Of a stretch of 64,000 bases of DNA, positions 28,822 to 40,645 are shown one piece after another. Position numbers and translations under genes: made by a program. Positions within the stretch are counted from its first letter, which is position 1. The number at the start of each line of letters is the position of its first letter. Under the pieces are notes generated by a model, which saw only the letters and a list, made by a program, of their open reading frames with translations, was not told the origin of the DNA and did not search any database. This DNA is from Selaginella moellendorffii (Eukaryota; Streptophyta; Lycopodiopsida; Selaginellales; Selaginellaceae): assembly GCF_000143415.4 (NCBI RefSeq), contig NW_003314388.1:248001-312000 (forward strand), read 5' to 3'.

Positions 28822-29041
28822 ATCGGGTGTTACGGTAAGTTGGACCGCAAGTTTATGAGGTTCACCATGATGTCCAGCAAGCTGATCCTTCAAAGATTGT
28901 GCATGTGCAACAGTTGAAACACTTTATACAAAGGGATCAAGAGCAATTAATACCCTTTACAAATCCACCAATGCCTCCTCCTGATGTTCCTCTAAATCCC
29001 GGCCTGTCTACAAGAGAACCTTGATGGCCTTTCATTATTTT

Positions 29042-29053
29042 GAGAGGAGGGGA
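29042..29053 (+). promoter_or_regulatory. Polypurine tract of the Ty3 element
   Basis: GAGAGGAGGGGA lies 3 bp upstream of the 3' LTR, the expected place for the plus-strand primer. Confidence 0.7.
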
Positions 29054-29056
29054 TGA

Positions 29057-29231
29057 TGTGAGGGCCAAGTGTACGGCTATGATGCCATATACTAATATTA
29101 GCATAATGGGATTTTGGTAGCCGTCGGATTGGTTTCAATTTGGACCACTTGCTCCTGTATATAAACTAAGGTTTTTGGGCTAATTGATATGCACATTTCT
29201 GTATTCCCTTTCCATATTCCAAGCACTCACA
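29057..29231 (+). repeat. 3' LTR of the Ty3 element
   Basis: 175 bp, TGTGAGG...CTCACA, followed by AGAA, which repeats the four bases before the 5' LTR. Confidence 0.9.
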
Positions 29232-29693
29232 AGAATAAATTTAATCATTAGATTGAATGTAATAATGTTAAATTAAAAACCATTGCAAAATTTTACTAAA
29301 TAAAAAAAGAAAAACCAAAGAGAAAATGAAAAGTACCAAAATCATAACTACATGTTCATAGATCCCATGTTAACATTAAAAGAAAAACCCTCTCCTTTTT
29401 AGACATTAAGAAAAAACTAGTAAAATTTTAGAACTACAAAATTTCATACTTACATAAGTTTAAATTATTAATGAATTAGAATAAGAGTTAAATTGCAACT
29501 ATAAACAAAATGAGGGTGAGTAATTCTTCCTTTTTTGCAAATTTCTTTCTCAAATCATTAAAAAATCCCTTCTAAAAATACATAATAGCAAAAATAAAAT
29601 GGGCAAAATTTTTAAATAATGTGCTATGTAAAATTATTTTATTTATGTATTTTACTAGGCATCCCCCATTTTGGGTGGGCTAGGGTTTAATTG
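29232..29693. other. AT-rich extra DNA right of the Ty3 element
   Basis: Very AT-rich, no ORF, absent from unit 1. Homology to unit 1 resumes at about 29693 (ATAGTCTGGAGAATATACC). It is probably the right part of whatever sequence the Ty3 element landed in. Confidence 0.5.
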
Positions 29694-29766
29694 AATAGTC
29701 TGGAGAATATACCTCGTAATTATTCGCCGAGCATCTATCTAGCATAAGCCCTAAACCCCGAGAGCA

Positions 29767-32700
29767 ATGCAAGCTCTCGGCTATGGCGCCTCTCACTCTA
29801 GAGCATCCCCGAGATTCCATCTCCCGGCGCCAGTGCTAGGTCGACCTTGCGGTACTGATTTTGTGGATAGATCGTTTGGCAGCGACGTCCAGAGGATAAA
29901 TGCAGGCTCTAGGAGTAGATTTCGAGCTCGCCCTAGCGCGCAGCTGAGTAGTGACGACCAATCGGTGCCGGAGGGGTCGTCGAATCGAAGGCTGCGAGCC
30001 GCGCTGAGCAGATATTACAGGAATTTTGTCCAGGATCTAAAGGCCGAGGCTGGGGTGGATGTAGAGAACATTAAGGAGGTCGTGACTGCTCGGTACAAGG
30101 AATTACGCGAGAATGCCTCTCATGTCTTTGACAGAGCGGCGTCAACAGCGCAAGACGCTAGAGGAAGATTGGAAGTCGCTAGAAACGAAGGTGATGAGCT
30201 GCTCGAGGATTTCAGGCTTAAGGTATGGCCTCGAATCGTAGCCTGGCACCACTGGGAGCGATGGAAGGTATGATTTTTCTAGCAGATTGATGTTGATTCT
30301 CAAACCAGTATTGTTTTTGGGTTTGTTTCTCAGAAGTTGGATGCTCAACACATTGGAGCGCTTGTTCTGTACCTTCTCCTGGTAATTGGTTCCTTCCGAG
30401 GTCTCTACGTAGCGGCAACCACACCTCGGCTAAGCAAAAGAGAGGCCAAGGAATTGACTGAGGCGTACTTGGAGGCCACGATTCCAGAACCAACGTTGGA
30501 AAACGTTCGCAAGTAAGCTAGATTTGTCTCGAAGATGTCCTTTGATGGATGTTGTATCGTTTGAAATAGGCTGGAGAAGTTTCAATGGCGAGAAAATATG
30601 CCTGGCGGTGTTCGCGTACGAAAGCATCTACTGCAACCCGATGGGAGTTATCGTCACGATCCTTCGTTCGTTGGAGAGCACGCTTGGGACGATGATAGCA
30701 ATGAAGCAGCGGCAGCGCAAGAATTGAACAAAGGTGCCGAAGGTCACGAAAACCGATATTTCGATTCCCTCCTGATCTCCTTCCTTCGTTTCAGATACTG
30801 GAACCAACGAGAAGCTTACGTGGAGAGAAAGACTGACGAAACTAGAGGACATGCTTGAAAAAGAAAGCATCAAGGAAGACACTGATGCGTTAACAAGCAA
30901 GTATGTTGTCCTCCTGGACAGCGAGGAGATGGCCAAGGATATTGCTGAGAAAAAAGAAGAGCCGGTTATTCCTCCGCAATATGGGAGGGGTTTCTGGGCT
31001 GCCAGAAGGTGGTGGAAATACAGGCCGAAGATGCCTTACTTCGATTTTTTTGAGAAAGTGGAGAGAATGGAGGTAAGCATTAGCAAGGAAAGGATTGTTC
31101 TATAATGCTCCTGGGATTTTTGCAGGTTCAAAGTGCCGTATTTAGCCAAGACCGGACTCGGTTGTTCGTGACAATGAAAGAAGGATTTCCTTCCGAGTTT
31201 GTGGTAAATATCAGCATTTAGCTATTCTCCTGAAACAGCCACATTGCAGGTAGATGCTCCAGCAGATCCTTATCTAAATGACGCGCTGCAAAGGTTTCAG
31301 GTGGAAGTGGATACAATTCCTGAGAGCGGGTTACGTAACATACTGCGTGCCTACGCTATTCTTCTCCCGTGTTTTTTCATTGCTTTGAAGCTGGACAATA
31401 CAATTTTCAACATCCGGCGAAATGCATCTGAAAAGATCGTGGACCTTATCAAAATGAAATCATCAAGCATCGTTCTGGTATGGTTTAAACTCGAAACTTC
31501 AATTTCTTGGAATTATTCCTGAAAATTTGGACAGCCAGAACAAGCTGAAGAAGCCGGCTTCCCATCTTTCGATGATGTGATAGTAAGCCACACAGTGTGG
31601 AGGGTGGTGGAGGAAATCGGTAACTACTTGAGCGATCCAATGCGATATTATGATAAATTTTGTTTCATTCCTCGGGTAAGCAACGATAACATGTGTCTGT
31701 GTAATGTTTTTAAGTCGTGCAGGGTATTCTGATACATGGGCCTCCGGGTACTGGCAAGACTCATATCGCAAGGGCAATGGCGAGGGAACTTCAGCTCCCA
31801 TTCATATTTGCCTCAGGCTCAGAGTTTGGAGATTCTGAAATCCCCGGTCCTAAAAAAGTGTTCGACCTCTTTTTTACTGCCAGGGCCAATGCAAGTATCC
31901 TTTCATTGCTGATGCGATTGAAGTAATTGACGTGTAAGTTCTCAGGCACCTTCGATCGTCTTTATCGATGAGATTGATGCATTGGCGGGAAAGCAAGTCG
32001 ATGAGGATCCGAGGAGGCTGAAAACTTTCAAACAACTTATAAAGGAGCTAGATGGCCTGTAAGGACCGATATCAGTATCTAAATGCTTACGTTTCATATC
32101 CTTGAGACAGGGAGATCGACACGGAAGTACACAGATTTGCTCCGCGGCAGGCATTTATTTTGATATGTGCAACAAACCGTCGAGACGATCTGCACGAAGC
32201 ATTTCTACAGCGTCAACGAATCGATCGCGAGATTCATGTGGGATTGCCCAAAGAAGCAGAGAGGCTGAGAATCTTCAAAGTACACACTGCAAAATACAAG
32301 CTAGCCGATGACGTAGACTTTGAAAAGGTAGCACGTCTCAGATTCTTATTGTCTGTCACTTACGCTTACGCAGGTTGTATACCGCACCAGAGGGTTTTCA
32401 GGGGCCGATCTCAAAAACTTTGCGAACGAGATTTTTGTTTACGCGGTACGCTTTTTTGTTTCTGATGTGCTGCTCTTCACCTGGTCCTGGTTTTGCAGAA
32501 GCAAAAAGGTCGCGCATACATTCAGCAAAGTGATCTTTTAGATGTTTTGGAGAAACAGCTGTTTGAAGGAATAGGCATGACAGTTACTCAGGAACAACAG
32601 AAAGAGTCGGAACTAAAGGTCAGTGTGAAATAATTCTTTAGTTTCTACTTGCACTAAGATCTTTTCAATTGTCAGGTGAAGGCGGAAACAAAAAGGCTAC

Positions 32701-33697
32701 TGGCAGCTCATGAAGCTGGCCATGTTCTGCTAGCGCATCTTTTCCCTCGTTTCGATTGGCATGCGTTTACGCATTTGTTGCCTGGAGGCGCAGAGTCCTC
32801 GCTGTCCGTGTTTTACCCCTCAGAAGACATGCTTGAGTACGGTGGAACAATCGGATATTTCGAGGCCCAGATGATAGTGGCTCATGGGGGTCGTGGAGCA
32901 GAGATTCTCTTGCTTGGCGACAACATCACTGATGGATGGACTGACGACCTCGAAAAGATATCTGCGGTAATTGTGCTTCAAAATGCTCTATCTACTTCAT
33001 TGAAAAATTTCTTTCCAGCTTGCAAGGGAATGTGCCGTGCACCCGGAAAATCGAAACCTAGGACTTTTGCAAGTAGCAAGGAAACCGCTTCCACCGCGTC
33101 CACGTCCTCGACCAGAAGAGCTCTACCCAATGACGGTACGTATTGTCTGTTTCCTAAGTTATCTTATGTGAGAATGCTGTTTGGACAGTGGAATCATCCC
33201 CGCTCCATCGTGATTCCGATGACCCTCGAGGTTTCAGAACTTGTAGGCAGAGAAATCCAAATGGTGAGTGATGACGAAACTTTTATTTCAAACCTTTCAA
33301 GCATTTGGTGCTTGGCAGTTTATCGACGACACAGAAAAGATGGCCATGAAGGCGTTGCAAAACAATAGACACATCCTGGAGAGGCTAGCCCGTGAACTGG
33401 AGCTAAACATAAAAATGACGGGAGATGTAAGTTTCCTGGATTCGTTTTTGCTTGAATTCTTGACATGTTGCGAGCACAGGAAATCAAGGACATCGTGCAT
33501 TCTATGAACCCGGTTTTACTGCCTGACATAGGCGGCCCACCTGATTTCTCGAAGGCTGTACCGATTGTAAGTTAATGACCCCGGATGGACTGCACGTTTC
33601 TAAGCTATTTTTCGTGCAGGATCCAACTCCTGAGGAGATCCGTGACGGCTACTACCGGGATCTGGATGTCTATGCAGATCGATTACATCGTTGCTAG
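29767..33697 (+). CDS. FtsH-like AAA protein, FTSHI4 type, plastid
   Basis: Eighteen exons: 29767-30267, 30334-30512, 30570-30733, 30795-31072, 31126-31203, 31250-31477, 31535-31675, 31723-31890, 31946-32058, 32111-32327, 32374-32445, 32499-32618, 32676-32966, 33019-33135, 33189-33263, 33319-33426, 33480-33566 and 33620-33697. In order: transit-peptide-like N-terminus, an acidic coiled segment, two membrane spans (HIGALVLYLLLVIGSF; ILRAYAILLPCFFIALK), Walker A GPPGTGKT, Walker B IVFIDEIDAL, the arginine-finger region, then a peptidase-like domain with HEAGH and downstream TDDLEKIS. The segment LFPRFDWHAFTHLLPGG is characteristic of the plant FTSHI4 lineage, whose members act in plastid biogenesis and are generally called protease-inactive. 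Here HExxH and the third-ligand Asp are both present. Intron 31891-31945 starts GC. The copy keeps only about 70 bp of its original upstream sequence. Confidence 0.85.
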
Positions 33698-33793
33698 ACC
33701 AAGGTTCGTCTTCTACTTCTCGACTTTGCGTAGAATCAAATCAACACCAAATTGCATCTTAAAACTTGGAAGGTTATTAAGTCCGCTAAGAAT

Positions 33794-36502
33794 CTATAGA
33801 GGCTGTGTTGCATCAAGGAGCCACTCCGAATGAACACCAGACAAATGAGGTCCCAGCTTCTCTCGGCAGCCAACATGGTACTCGTTGACCCATGCAATCT
33901 CTTCAGGTGACAGTAGCGACATGTCGATGAGCTTCCTCTGGAAAGGGACCTGAAAGACAGGAGGAAAGGATAAGAGCTGGAGATCTCATGAAGAACACTC
34001 CATACCCAAGTGATGTGCTCGAAACAGAGGTAGCCTTTGTCTGAGAAATTATGTGCTGTTTGAGCTTCCTTGACAATGAGAACGTTTTCCAGTCGCACTC
34101 CAAACTTGCCATCTTCGTAGTATCCCGGCTCTGTGGAAGAGAAGCTCTTAGACGGTTGTGGTTTCTTATGTTAGCAAATACTTACCGTCCGTTACGGTCA
34201 TGGAAGCTTGCAATGGGACGTTTCGAGCCTGTGGCTTAAAGCTAATAAGATGAGGTCCTGTGCGAAGAATGCAAGTAAAACATTAGCTTGAAGAAAATCG
34301 CCATGGTAAGCGTTACCTTCGTGAACATTAAGATAGGAGCCAACACCGTGGCCTGTCCCATGTCGATAGTCCAGTCCACTTTTCCATAGTGGAACCCGTG
34401 CCAATACGTCCAAAGCATGGCCTACAAACACATAAACATCAGGATTTGTTCGAACTAGTAACCGAATGCTAGATACCAGTTGTTCCATTTGGAAAAATGG
34501 CCGAATCCAACGCGATGTGTCCTTTTAAAACCTGGTAGCGAGATCATGAGAAGAAAAACAGAGAAGATGCGAGACACTAACCTGGGTATAGCAAGCCTTT
34601 TCATGCGGCGAAGGCTTGCCAAAATGCACGGTACGGGTGATATCTGTTGTTCCATCCAAGTACTAAAAGAAACTTGTCAAGACGTGGAAACGAGAACGTT
34701 ATACCTGTCCTCCAGAGTCGCAGAGATAAATCGAGTCCGGGTCAAGCTCGGCACAGCTCTCGGGTTTTGCAGCGTAGTGAATGACAGCAGCGTTTGCTCC
34801 CACCGAGGAGATGGTTTCAAAGCTCAGTCCTCTGAAATGCTGACAGATCGAACACAATAAGATCACTAACTAAAAGACCATAGCACACATCGAACCTTTT
34901 GCGTCGAACGAAATTCTTCGAGCTTGTCACTTACAGAAATTTCTGTCAATTTCTCCACCTCTCTGAAAACAGAAGAGTTTGGCCGAGTGAAGTCAAGCAC
35001 GTGAGACTTACGGTGATTTGCGTTTGAGAGATGTTTTTGTTTCTAGGAAGTAACCAGGGGCACCATAAATTTCCTGCATCTGTCCTAGAAACAAACACGA
35101 TTTAGAGAAAAAAAAAACATAGCGAAAGCATTTTTCTCTTAGACCTGGTTATCAAGCCAAGCGAAGAAAGACACCACTGCAACTCCGTCACGAACATGAG
35201 AGTTTCGAAGACCCTCAAGCTCTGCAGGATGCTGCACCCATGTTGTAGCTCAAATAACTCTGTTTTCTGGAAAAATAAATAAAATTTCTCTGACCTTCAA
35301 AGCTTTGGACAGAGCTATTGGCGATTGCTGCAACAACATTTCGTCGGCTGGAATGTCGGGGTACAGCTTGAGAGGGCAGGAGTTCGGGTCTATCCATATT
35401 AGACCTTTCCCATCAATTACTTCTTCGGGACAGGAAACTAACGCATCAAGGTCCTGTACAACCTCCTCGTAGTCTTTGATCACCACTTGGTTTTCCGTCA
35501 AAAATCTCTCAACCTGTAGAAATATATCAGCAAAAGGAACAAAAGAGATAGACGAAATGATACCTCCGCAGTTATTTTGTGCTTATCAACATAATAGAAC
35601 GCAGAATCGAGAGTGACAATCGCATAGGCATGGACAACAGGATTGTACATGACATCGGAGCCTCTCAAATTAAAAAGCCAAGCAACCTACAGCAACGGAA
35701 CAAAAAAGATGAATTTTTGTGAGAAGACGAAGGTACCTCGTCAAGTGTCGAAACAACGAGAGCAAAGGCTCTCTCCTGAGAAAGTTTCCCACGAATATCA
35801 GCAAGCTTCTCTGCAACACTCCGCCCGGCAAACTCGAGCGGCTGGATGGTCACAGGAGAAACCGGTTGCGCGGGACGGTCCTTCCAGATCTCGTCGACAA
35901 GGTTGCGCTCGGTCTTCACCAGCTCAATTCCTTTCTTAGCGAACGCCTCCCTCCACCTCTTTGCATTAGAGACGGAGACACACCAAGCGTCCACTCCAAC
36001 GGAAGCATTGCTTTCCAGGTTCTGAAACAAAGAGCGTGGCATCAAAGCTCTTTCCAAGATCTCCATGAAGAACTCACATCGGCCAGCCAGCTTTCCACGA
36101 CTGGATCCTCTCCAATTCGCATCAGCTTCCACCGCTCGCTGAGCTGCTGCGTGGCCTGAAGGAAGTAGCGGCCATCGGTCCACAGCAATGCCTCGTTCTT
36201 GGTAATGACGGCCAGGCCTGTGTAGAAAAAAGGAAAATCCAATCCACGCGAGTGTTTGATTGGAAACAAGTGGAAATCGAGATCACTCTTACCGGCGCTG
36301 CCGCTGAATCCCGACACGAATTCCCGCCGCTTGTCCCTGTCCGCGACGTACTCGCTCTGGAGAATGAAAAGGACGATTGAAGAAGAATGCGAAGAGAATC
36401 GAGAGAGCCGACCTGGTGAGCGTCCTCGGATGGAACGATGAGTGCGTCCAGGGGCGGATCGCGGGACGCCATGAGCGGCCGGAGCGCGTCCAACGGATCC
36501 AT
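33794..36502 (-). CDS. Xaa-Pro aminopeptidase P (M24B)
   Basis: Removes an N-terminal residue preceding proline; a cytosolic, metal-dependent pita-bread-fold enzyme. The start MDPLDALRP at 36502 is followed by [32 protein letters not shown] and [11 protein letters not shown], the usual N-terminal domain of the three-domain form. The catalytic C-terminal domain shows all metal ligands: [16 protein letters not shown] (two Asp), the [16 protein letters not shown] His block, [17 protein letters not shown] (Glu), and the last Glu in that segment. It has many short introns and is intact end to end, ending WLLDATQPL at 33794, about 650 aa by estimate. It converges on the FTSHI gene, with 96 bp between the stop codons. 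Confidence 0.92.
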
Positions 36503-36981
36503 CACCGCAAACCCACCCTAAACCCAGGGTTCACTTTCCAGCCGTATATTCTTGTAGATTATAAACTATAGCTGTGATCGCACAATAGCTCGTTCATGAC
36601 AAGAACTTAGACCAAACTACACAACACCCGAATCTGGTAAGATGATTTGTGTTCGTAGTTTTGGTGTAGGTTTTTTTGTAGTGCCACATTATCATTGCTT
36701 CCAGAAAGGCACATTTTCCCCTTTGTATGTTTGTTTGACCGTGTCACTGCGTTGTTTGAGCACAAGTATGGCATTTGACACTTATTTTCAGTTGTTTATT
36801 ATCCAGTTCGTTGAATATCAAGAATTTTGGTAAGAACAAATACTTGATGAACCTACTATATGAACTAATTTGTAGAATCCTTAAGGGTTTTGGCTAAAAT
36901 AATAGTGTTTAGTGTTATGGGTGATTACTGAAATGAAAAAAAAAAGTTTATAACCAAAAATTAACATGGTTGGCTTTCAGC
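36503..36981. other. Intergenic, AT-rich
   Basis: Upstream region of the aminopeptidase P gene and downstream region of the minus-strand ORF at 36982. It contains short T- and A-rich runs (for example near 36937-36945). No gene seen. Confidence 0.5.
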
Positions 36982-38049
36982 TCACGAAACAAATATCTTC
37001 TTGTTGATTCGGAAGAGGGACACATCACCTATATATTGCCAGGGTTGAGCTGAAGACACTATGCTATTCCTGATAGTGAAGTGCGGGGCGTAGGCTTTTG
37101 GATGAAACGTGATGTGATCCCCTGACGTTACGAGGGTACAATCGTCTCTACCCAACATGCTAACATATGAGATGACCTCAAGCTCTTCTCCTTGTGTCAT
37201 GTATGCATAACCCTTGTTAAAATCACTGTAACGCCACCGATTACTGAAGAGGCCAAATAATGAGTACAACCATGTTCTCTTCTGGAAGACGTAGAGCTTC
37301 ATGAACTTAGTCAAGTGGAAAAAAGCTTGATCATACCCTCGGTATAATGGAGTTCTAAAAAAGTCGATGAGAAGCAAGAGCAAAGATGCTAAACTCGAAG
37401 CCCCGCTTAGTTTCCTAGCCTGAAGAATTAGGGGTATGGTCGCCAGGAACCCAGAGAGTTTTGAGTTGTACTCCATCATGTTGAACTCTCTTCCGTATAT
37501 AACAGTCCTTTCCTCCACCGGGTAAAAGTGCATATCCCTGTTGAACATCATGAGCATGGCCTCCTCCTCGCTGATTTGTTGCGCAACCGAGTACTTCTGG
37601 TCAAGATGATAGAGATCCTTGACGAAGACACACTCGCTGAGCTTGTATACGGACACCTCAAAGAAGACATCCTGGTGCACCCAGTAATACTTGTGGTTGT
37701 ACTCTACTTGGTACCAGCAGTCCTCGAAACTTAGATAGTGGATGCCATTGTCTTGCTTGCCAAGCATACGCTCCTTGAATTCCTGCCAATCTTTATATGG
37801 ACCATATGGCCTTCGAAGTGATTCCAATGCTTGGTAATCCTTGTTGACCCAAATGATCCTCTTCTTTGGAGTTCCGCCACTAGTCAAGAGCCACTGCAGT
37901 CCATAGTAGCACAGGTTGAAGCCTTTTGTGTTCCTCACTGCTTGCCAGAATGCATAAACCCATTGCAGCACAAGGAACCAGATCGACGAGCTGAAATTGT
38001 GGAACTTCGTCATGGTCCTTACAAGCCCTGCAAAATGCCCCTTCAGCAA
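36982..38049 (-). CDS. Unrecognised 355-aa protein, single exon
   Basis: An uninterrupted 355-codon ORF on the minus strand. It is rich in Trp, Tyr and Phe. A hydrophobic N-terminal stretch (SSIWFLVLQWVYAFW, about residues 21-35) and a second hydrophobic segment (SLASLLLLLIDFF) suggest membrane association. I recognise no domain or catalytic motif. The composition is protein-like, with mixed charged and hydrophobic blocks and no repeats, so the ORF is probably real. It may lack a first exon, since the sequence upstream contains an acceptor-like AATCCCTAG. It sits between aminopeptidase P and repeat-rich DNA and could be a lineage-specific gene. Confidence 0.55.
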   Translation of the reverse strand: MLKGHFAGLVRTMTKFHNFSSSIWFLVLQWVYAFWQAVRNTKGFNLCYYGLQWLLTSGGTPKKRIIWVNKDYQALESLRRPYGPYKDWQEFKERMLGKQDNGIHYLSFEDCWYQVEYNHKYYWVHQDVFFEVSVYKLSECVFVKDLYHLDQKYSVAQQISEEEAMLMMFNRDMHFYPVEERTVIYGREFNMMEYNSKLSGFLATIPLILQARKLSGASSLASLLLLLIDFFRTPLYRGYDQAFFHLTKFMKLYVFQKRTWLYSLFGLFSNRWRYSDFNKGYAYMTQGEELEVISYVSMLGRDDCTLVTSGDHITFHPKAYAPHFTIRNSIVSSAQPWQYIGDVSLFRINKKIFVS

Positions 38050-38700
38050 CTAGGGATTTTGAGAGTGGGGATTCGTAACATGTTTCCAACCCGTACAAAA
38101 AGAACTGATACCAGTATCACTTATAGCATCCAATAGTTCTAGACTTTCACTTTACACCATGGCATGAAGTAAAAGAGTAGTCCTATGCTTTCAAAATAAA
38201 TTAGAAAAATTGGAAGTTAACAATAAAGGTAAAATTCGAAAATACAAGTAAAAAATAAGTTTGTAACTTATGCTCAATGGAACTTGGAGCAATCTCCTTG
38301 ATTTGTGTGCGTACCATCCAGGGGTGGTGCTCTTGACCTTGTTTGGCTTGCGCAACTGCAACTTCAAAGGTCTTATGGCAGCAAGATCATGCTGCCCACC
38401 ATCTCATACCACCAAGAGGATGTTGTGCACAGCCTCTCCAAATAATCTCTCTCCTAGCTTCTCAGCCATGACAAAAATGGCCTCCATCTTTCTCCTACAC
38501 TCCCCCAAGAAGTTGGTGGGTTATTTCTTGCGCTAGGATTCTTTCCTGGCCACTCCAACTCATTAGAGACCTCTCCCAGCAATTCTACTATACCTGGAAT
38601 CACTGTGTTTCCACAGTCGATAACGAGCAACTCAATGATTCCCTCACAACACTACAAAGCTGGGCTGAGCTTGGAATTCTCTCCAAATTTCTTCCAACAC
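38050..38700. other. Intergenic, AT-rich, no gene recognised
   Basis: It starts AT-rich (38160-38260). ORFs are short, and I see no domain or RNA gene. It may contain degraded copies of the repeat that begins at 38701. Confidence 0.4.
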
Positions 38701-40645
38701 ATACGTCTTCAACTGGATTGAAGTTCTGAAGTCGCAGATGCCCAACGTTGTTTCTCATCTCGCAGGTCTTGCGTTGAGCGCAGCAGCAACGTCGCTGACA
38801 ATCTCTCCAAAATGTTGACACAGAATCTCTCCAATCTCGTAGCATTTTTTTTCTTGGACACAGCGTTTTTTAGTTCTTATCGTGGTTGAGCAGCACCAAC
38901 ATGTCACTTGTCTTTTTCATGACAAGAAATTAGAACAAATTGAAACACACACAAACCTGACAACATCAAGCTAAGTATGTCAACTTCCAATGATCGTTAC
39001 TTTTGTTCGTATTCACAAGTTTCCCTTCCCGTTGAAAGTTTCTTGGGCCGTTGTTTTGCGCTTAGTTTGTTTGAGTTGTTTGAGCATATCATCTTAGCTT
39101 GACTGTGTCACTGGCTCCTTTTTGCGTTGAGCATACCCCGTCGACAATCTCAATCGAAAAGAAAGAGCGTCTTCAAACGTTGAGAGCTTCAACAAATTCT
39201 TGATTGCTTCTAGCCTCTCTTTTATCGTTGATCATTCTAGAGCATATTTCTTGTCTCCAGCAAATCTCTCTTGTTTCGTTGTCTTACTCGCTTAACACAA
39301 AGAAAACTGAACGAACTTACCTTGCGAGGTGGAGAGGTGCGAGAGTGGACCGGGCCTGTCAAGGATCAGCGACGGATCATGATCGTTGTTTTCATTGAGG
39401 TTGGACCATTGTCATGTACATTTCAACAAACATTTTGGTTAGAACAAACAGCTCACGAACCTGTTAAACTTCGACTTCCATATCGTTGGACAGCCAGTGT
39501 TTTCATGATCGTTGTTTTCGTTGAGGTTGGACCATTGTCATGTACGTCTTCAACTGGATTGAAGTTTTGAAGATTGCAGATGCCCGATGTTGTTTCTCAG
39601 CTCGCAGGTCTTGCGTTGAGCAGCAGCAACATCGCTGACAATCTCTACAAAATGTTGACATGGAATCTCTCCAATCTCGTAGCATTTTTCTTCTTGGACA
39701 CAGCGTTTTTTAGTTCTTATCATGGTTCAGCAGCACCAACATGTCACTTGTCTTTTTCATGACAAGAACTTAGAACAAATTGAAACACACACAAACCTGA
39801 CAACAAGTTTCCCTTCGTGTTGAGAGTTCCTTGGACCGTTGTTTTGCACTTAGCTTGTTTGAGTTGTTTGATCAAGCATATCATATTGTGTGCATTGAGC
39901 ATAGCATCGAAAAGAAAGAGCGTCTTCAAACGTTGAGAGTTTCAACACGAATTCTTAGCTCGTTGCAAGCAGCTTCGCTTTCTTGTCTCCAGCAAATCTC
40001 TCTTGTTACTCTAAACGAACTTACCTTGCGAGGTGGGACTTGATCCGTCGCTGATCCTTGACCGGCCCTGATCGTTGTTTTCATTGAGGTTGGACCATTG
40101 TCATGTAGAACTTCAGCTGGATTTAAGTTCTGAAGATCGCAGTTTCCCAACGTTGTTTCTCAGCTCGCGGGTCTTGCGTTGAGCGCAGCAACAACACAAC
40201 TCAAAGCTCCGAAACGTTGACACAAAATCTCTCCAATCTAGTAGCATTTTTCTTCTTGGCACACACTGTGACATGGGAGTTTTTCAGTTCTTATCGTCGT
40301 TGAGCAGCACCAGCATGTCACTTGGCTTCTTCATGACAAGAAATTAGAACAAATCGAAACACACGCGAACCTGGCAACGTCAAACTAAGTATCGTTGATC
40401 ATTAGTTTTGTTCATATTCAAACAGCTCCCTTCGCGTTGAGAGTTCCTTGGCCCGTTGTCTTGCACTTTGCTTGTTTGAGTTGTTTGTTGTGTCACTGGC
40501 TCCCTTTTGCGTTGCAATCGAAAAGAGGTGTCTTCAAGCGTTGAGAGTTTCAACAAGCATACCTCTTAGCTCATTGCAAGCAGCTTCGCTTTCCAAATCT
40601 GTCTTACTCCTAACGCAAAGAAAAGCCCTACCTAAACGAACTTAC
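38701..40645. repeat. Three-unit imperfect tandem repeat
   Basis: Units begin near 38701, 39542 and 40107, each at CTTCAACTGGATTGAAG or a close variant. They share blocks in the same order: a TCTTGCGTTGAGC block, CTCTCCAATCTCGTAGC, a CATGTCACTTG block, a GAGAGTTCCTTGG block, and finally CGAACTTACCTTGCGAGG. Lengths differ (about 840, 565 and 540 bp) through deletions. The closing block is, on the minus strand, a splice donor (CAAG then GTAAGTTCG), so the array looks like repeated copies of an intron start. A smaller repeat (GTTGTTTTCATTGAGGTTGG) occurs at about 39388, 39505 and 40075. Confidence 0.8.

Larger units (their letters stand above)
16950..29231 (+). mobile_element. Ty3/gypsy LTR retrotransposon, degenerate, carrying a nested element
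   Basis: Paired 175-bp LTRs (16950-17124 and 29057-29231) begin TGTGAGGGCC and end CTCACA. They are flanked by a 4-bp duplication AGAA (16946-16949 and 29232-29235). The internal order is gag, protease, RT, RNase H, integrase, all on +, which places it in Ty3/gypsy. The coding sequence is broken by several stops. A purine tract at 29042-29053 precedes the 3' LTR. No recognisable tRNA primer site follows the 5' LTR. Without the nested element (21530-28821) it would be about 5 kb. It inserted between the protease and FTSHI genes of unit 2. Confidence 0.92.
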
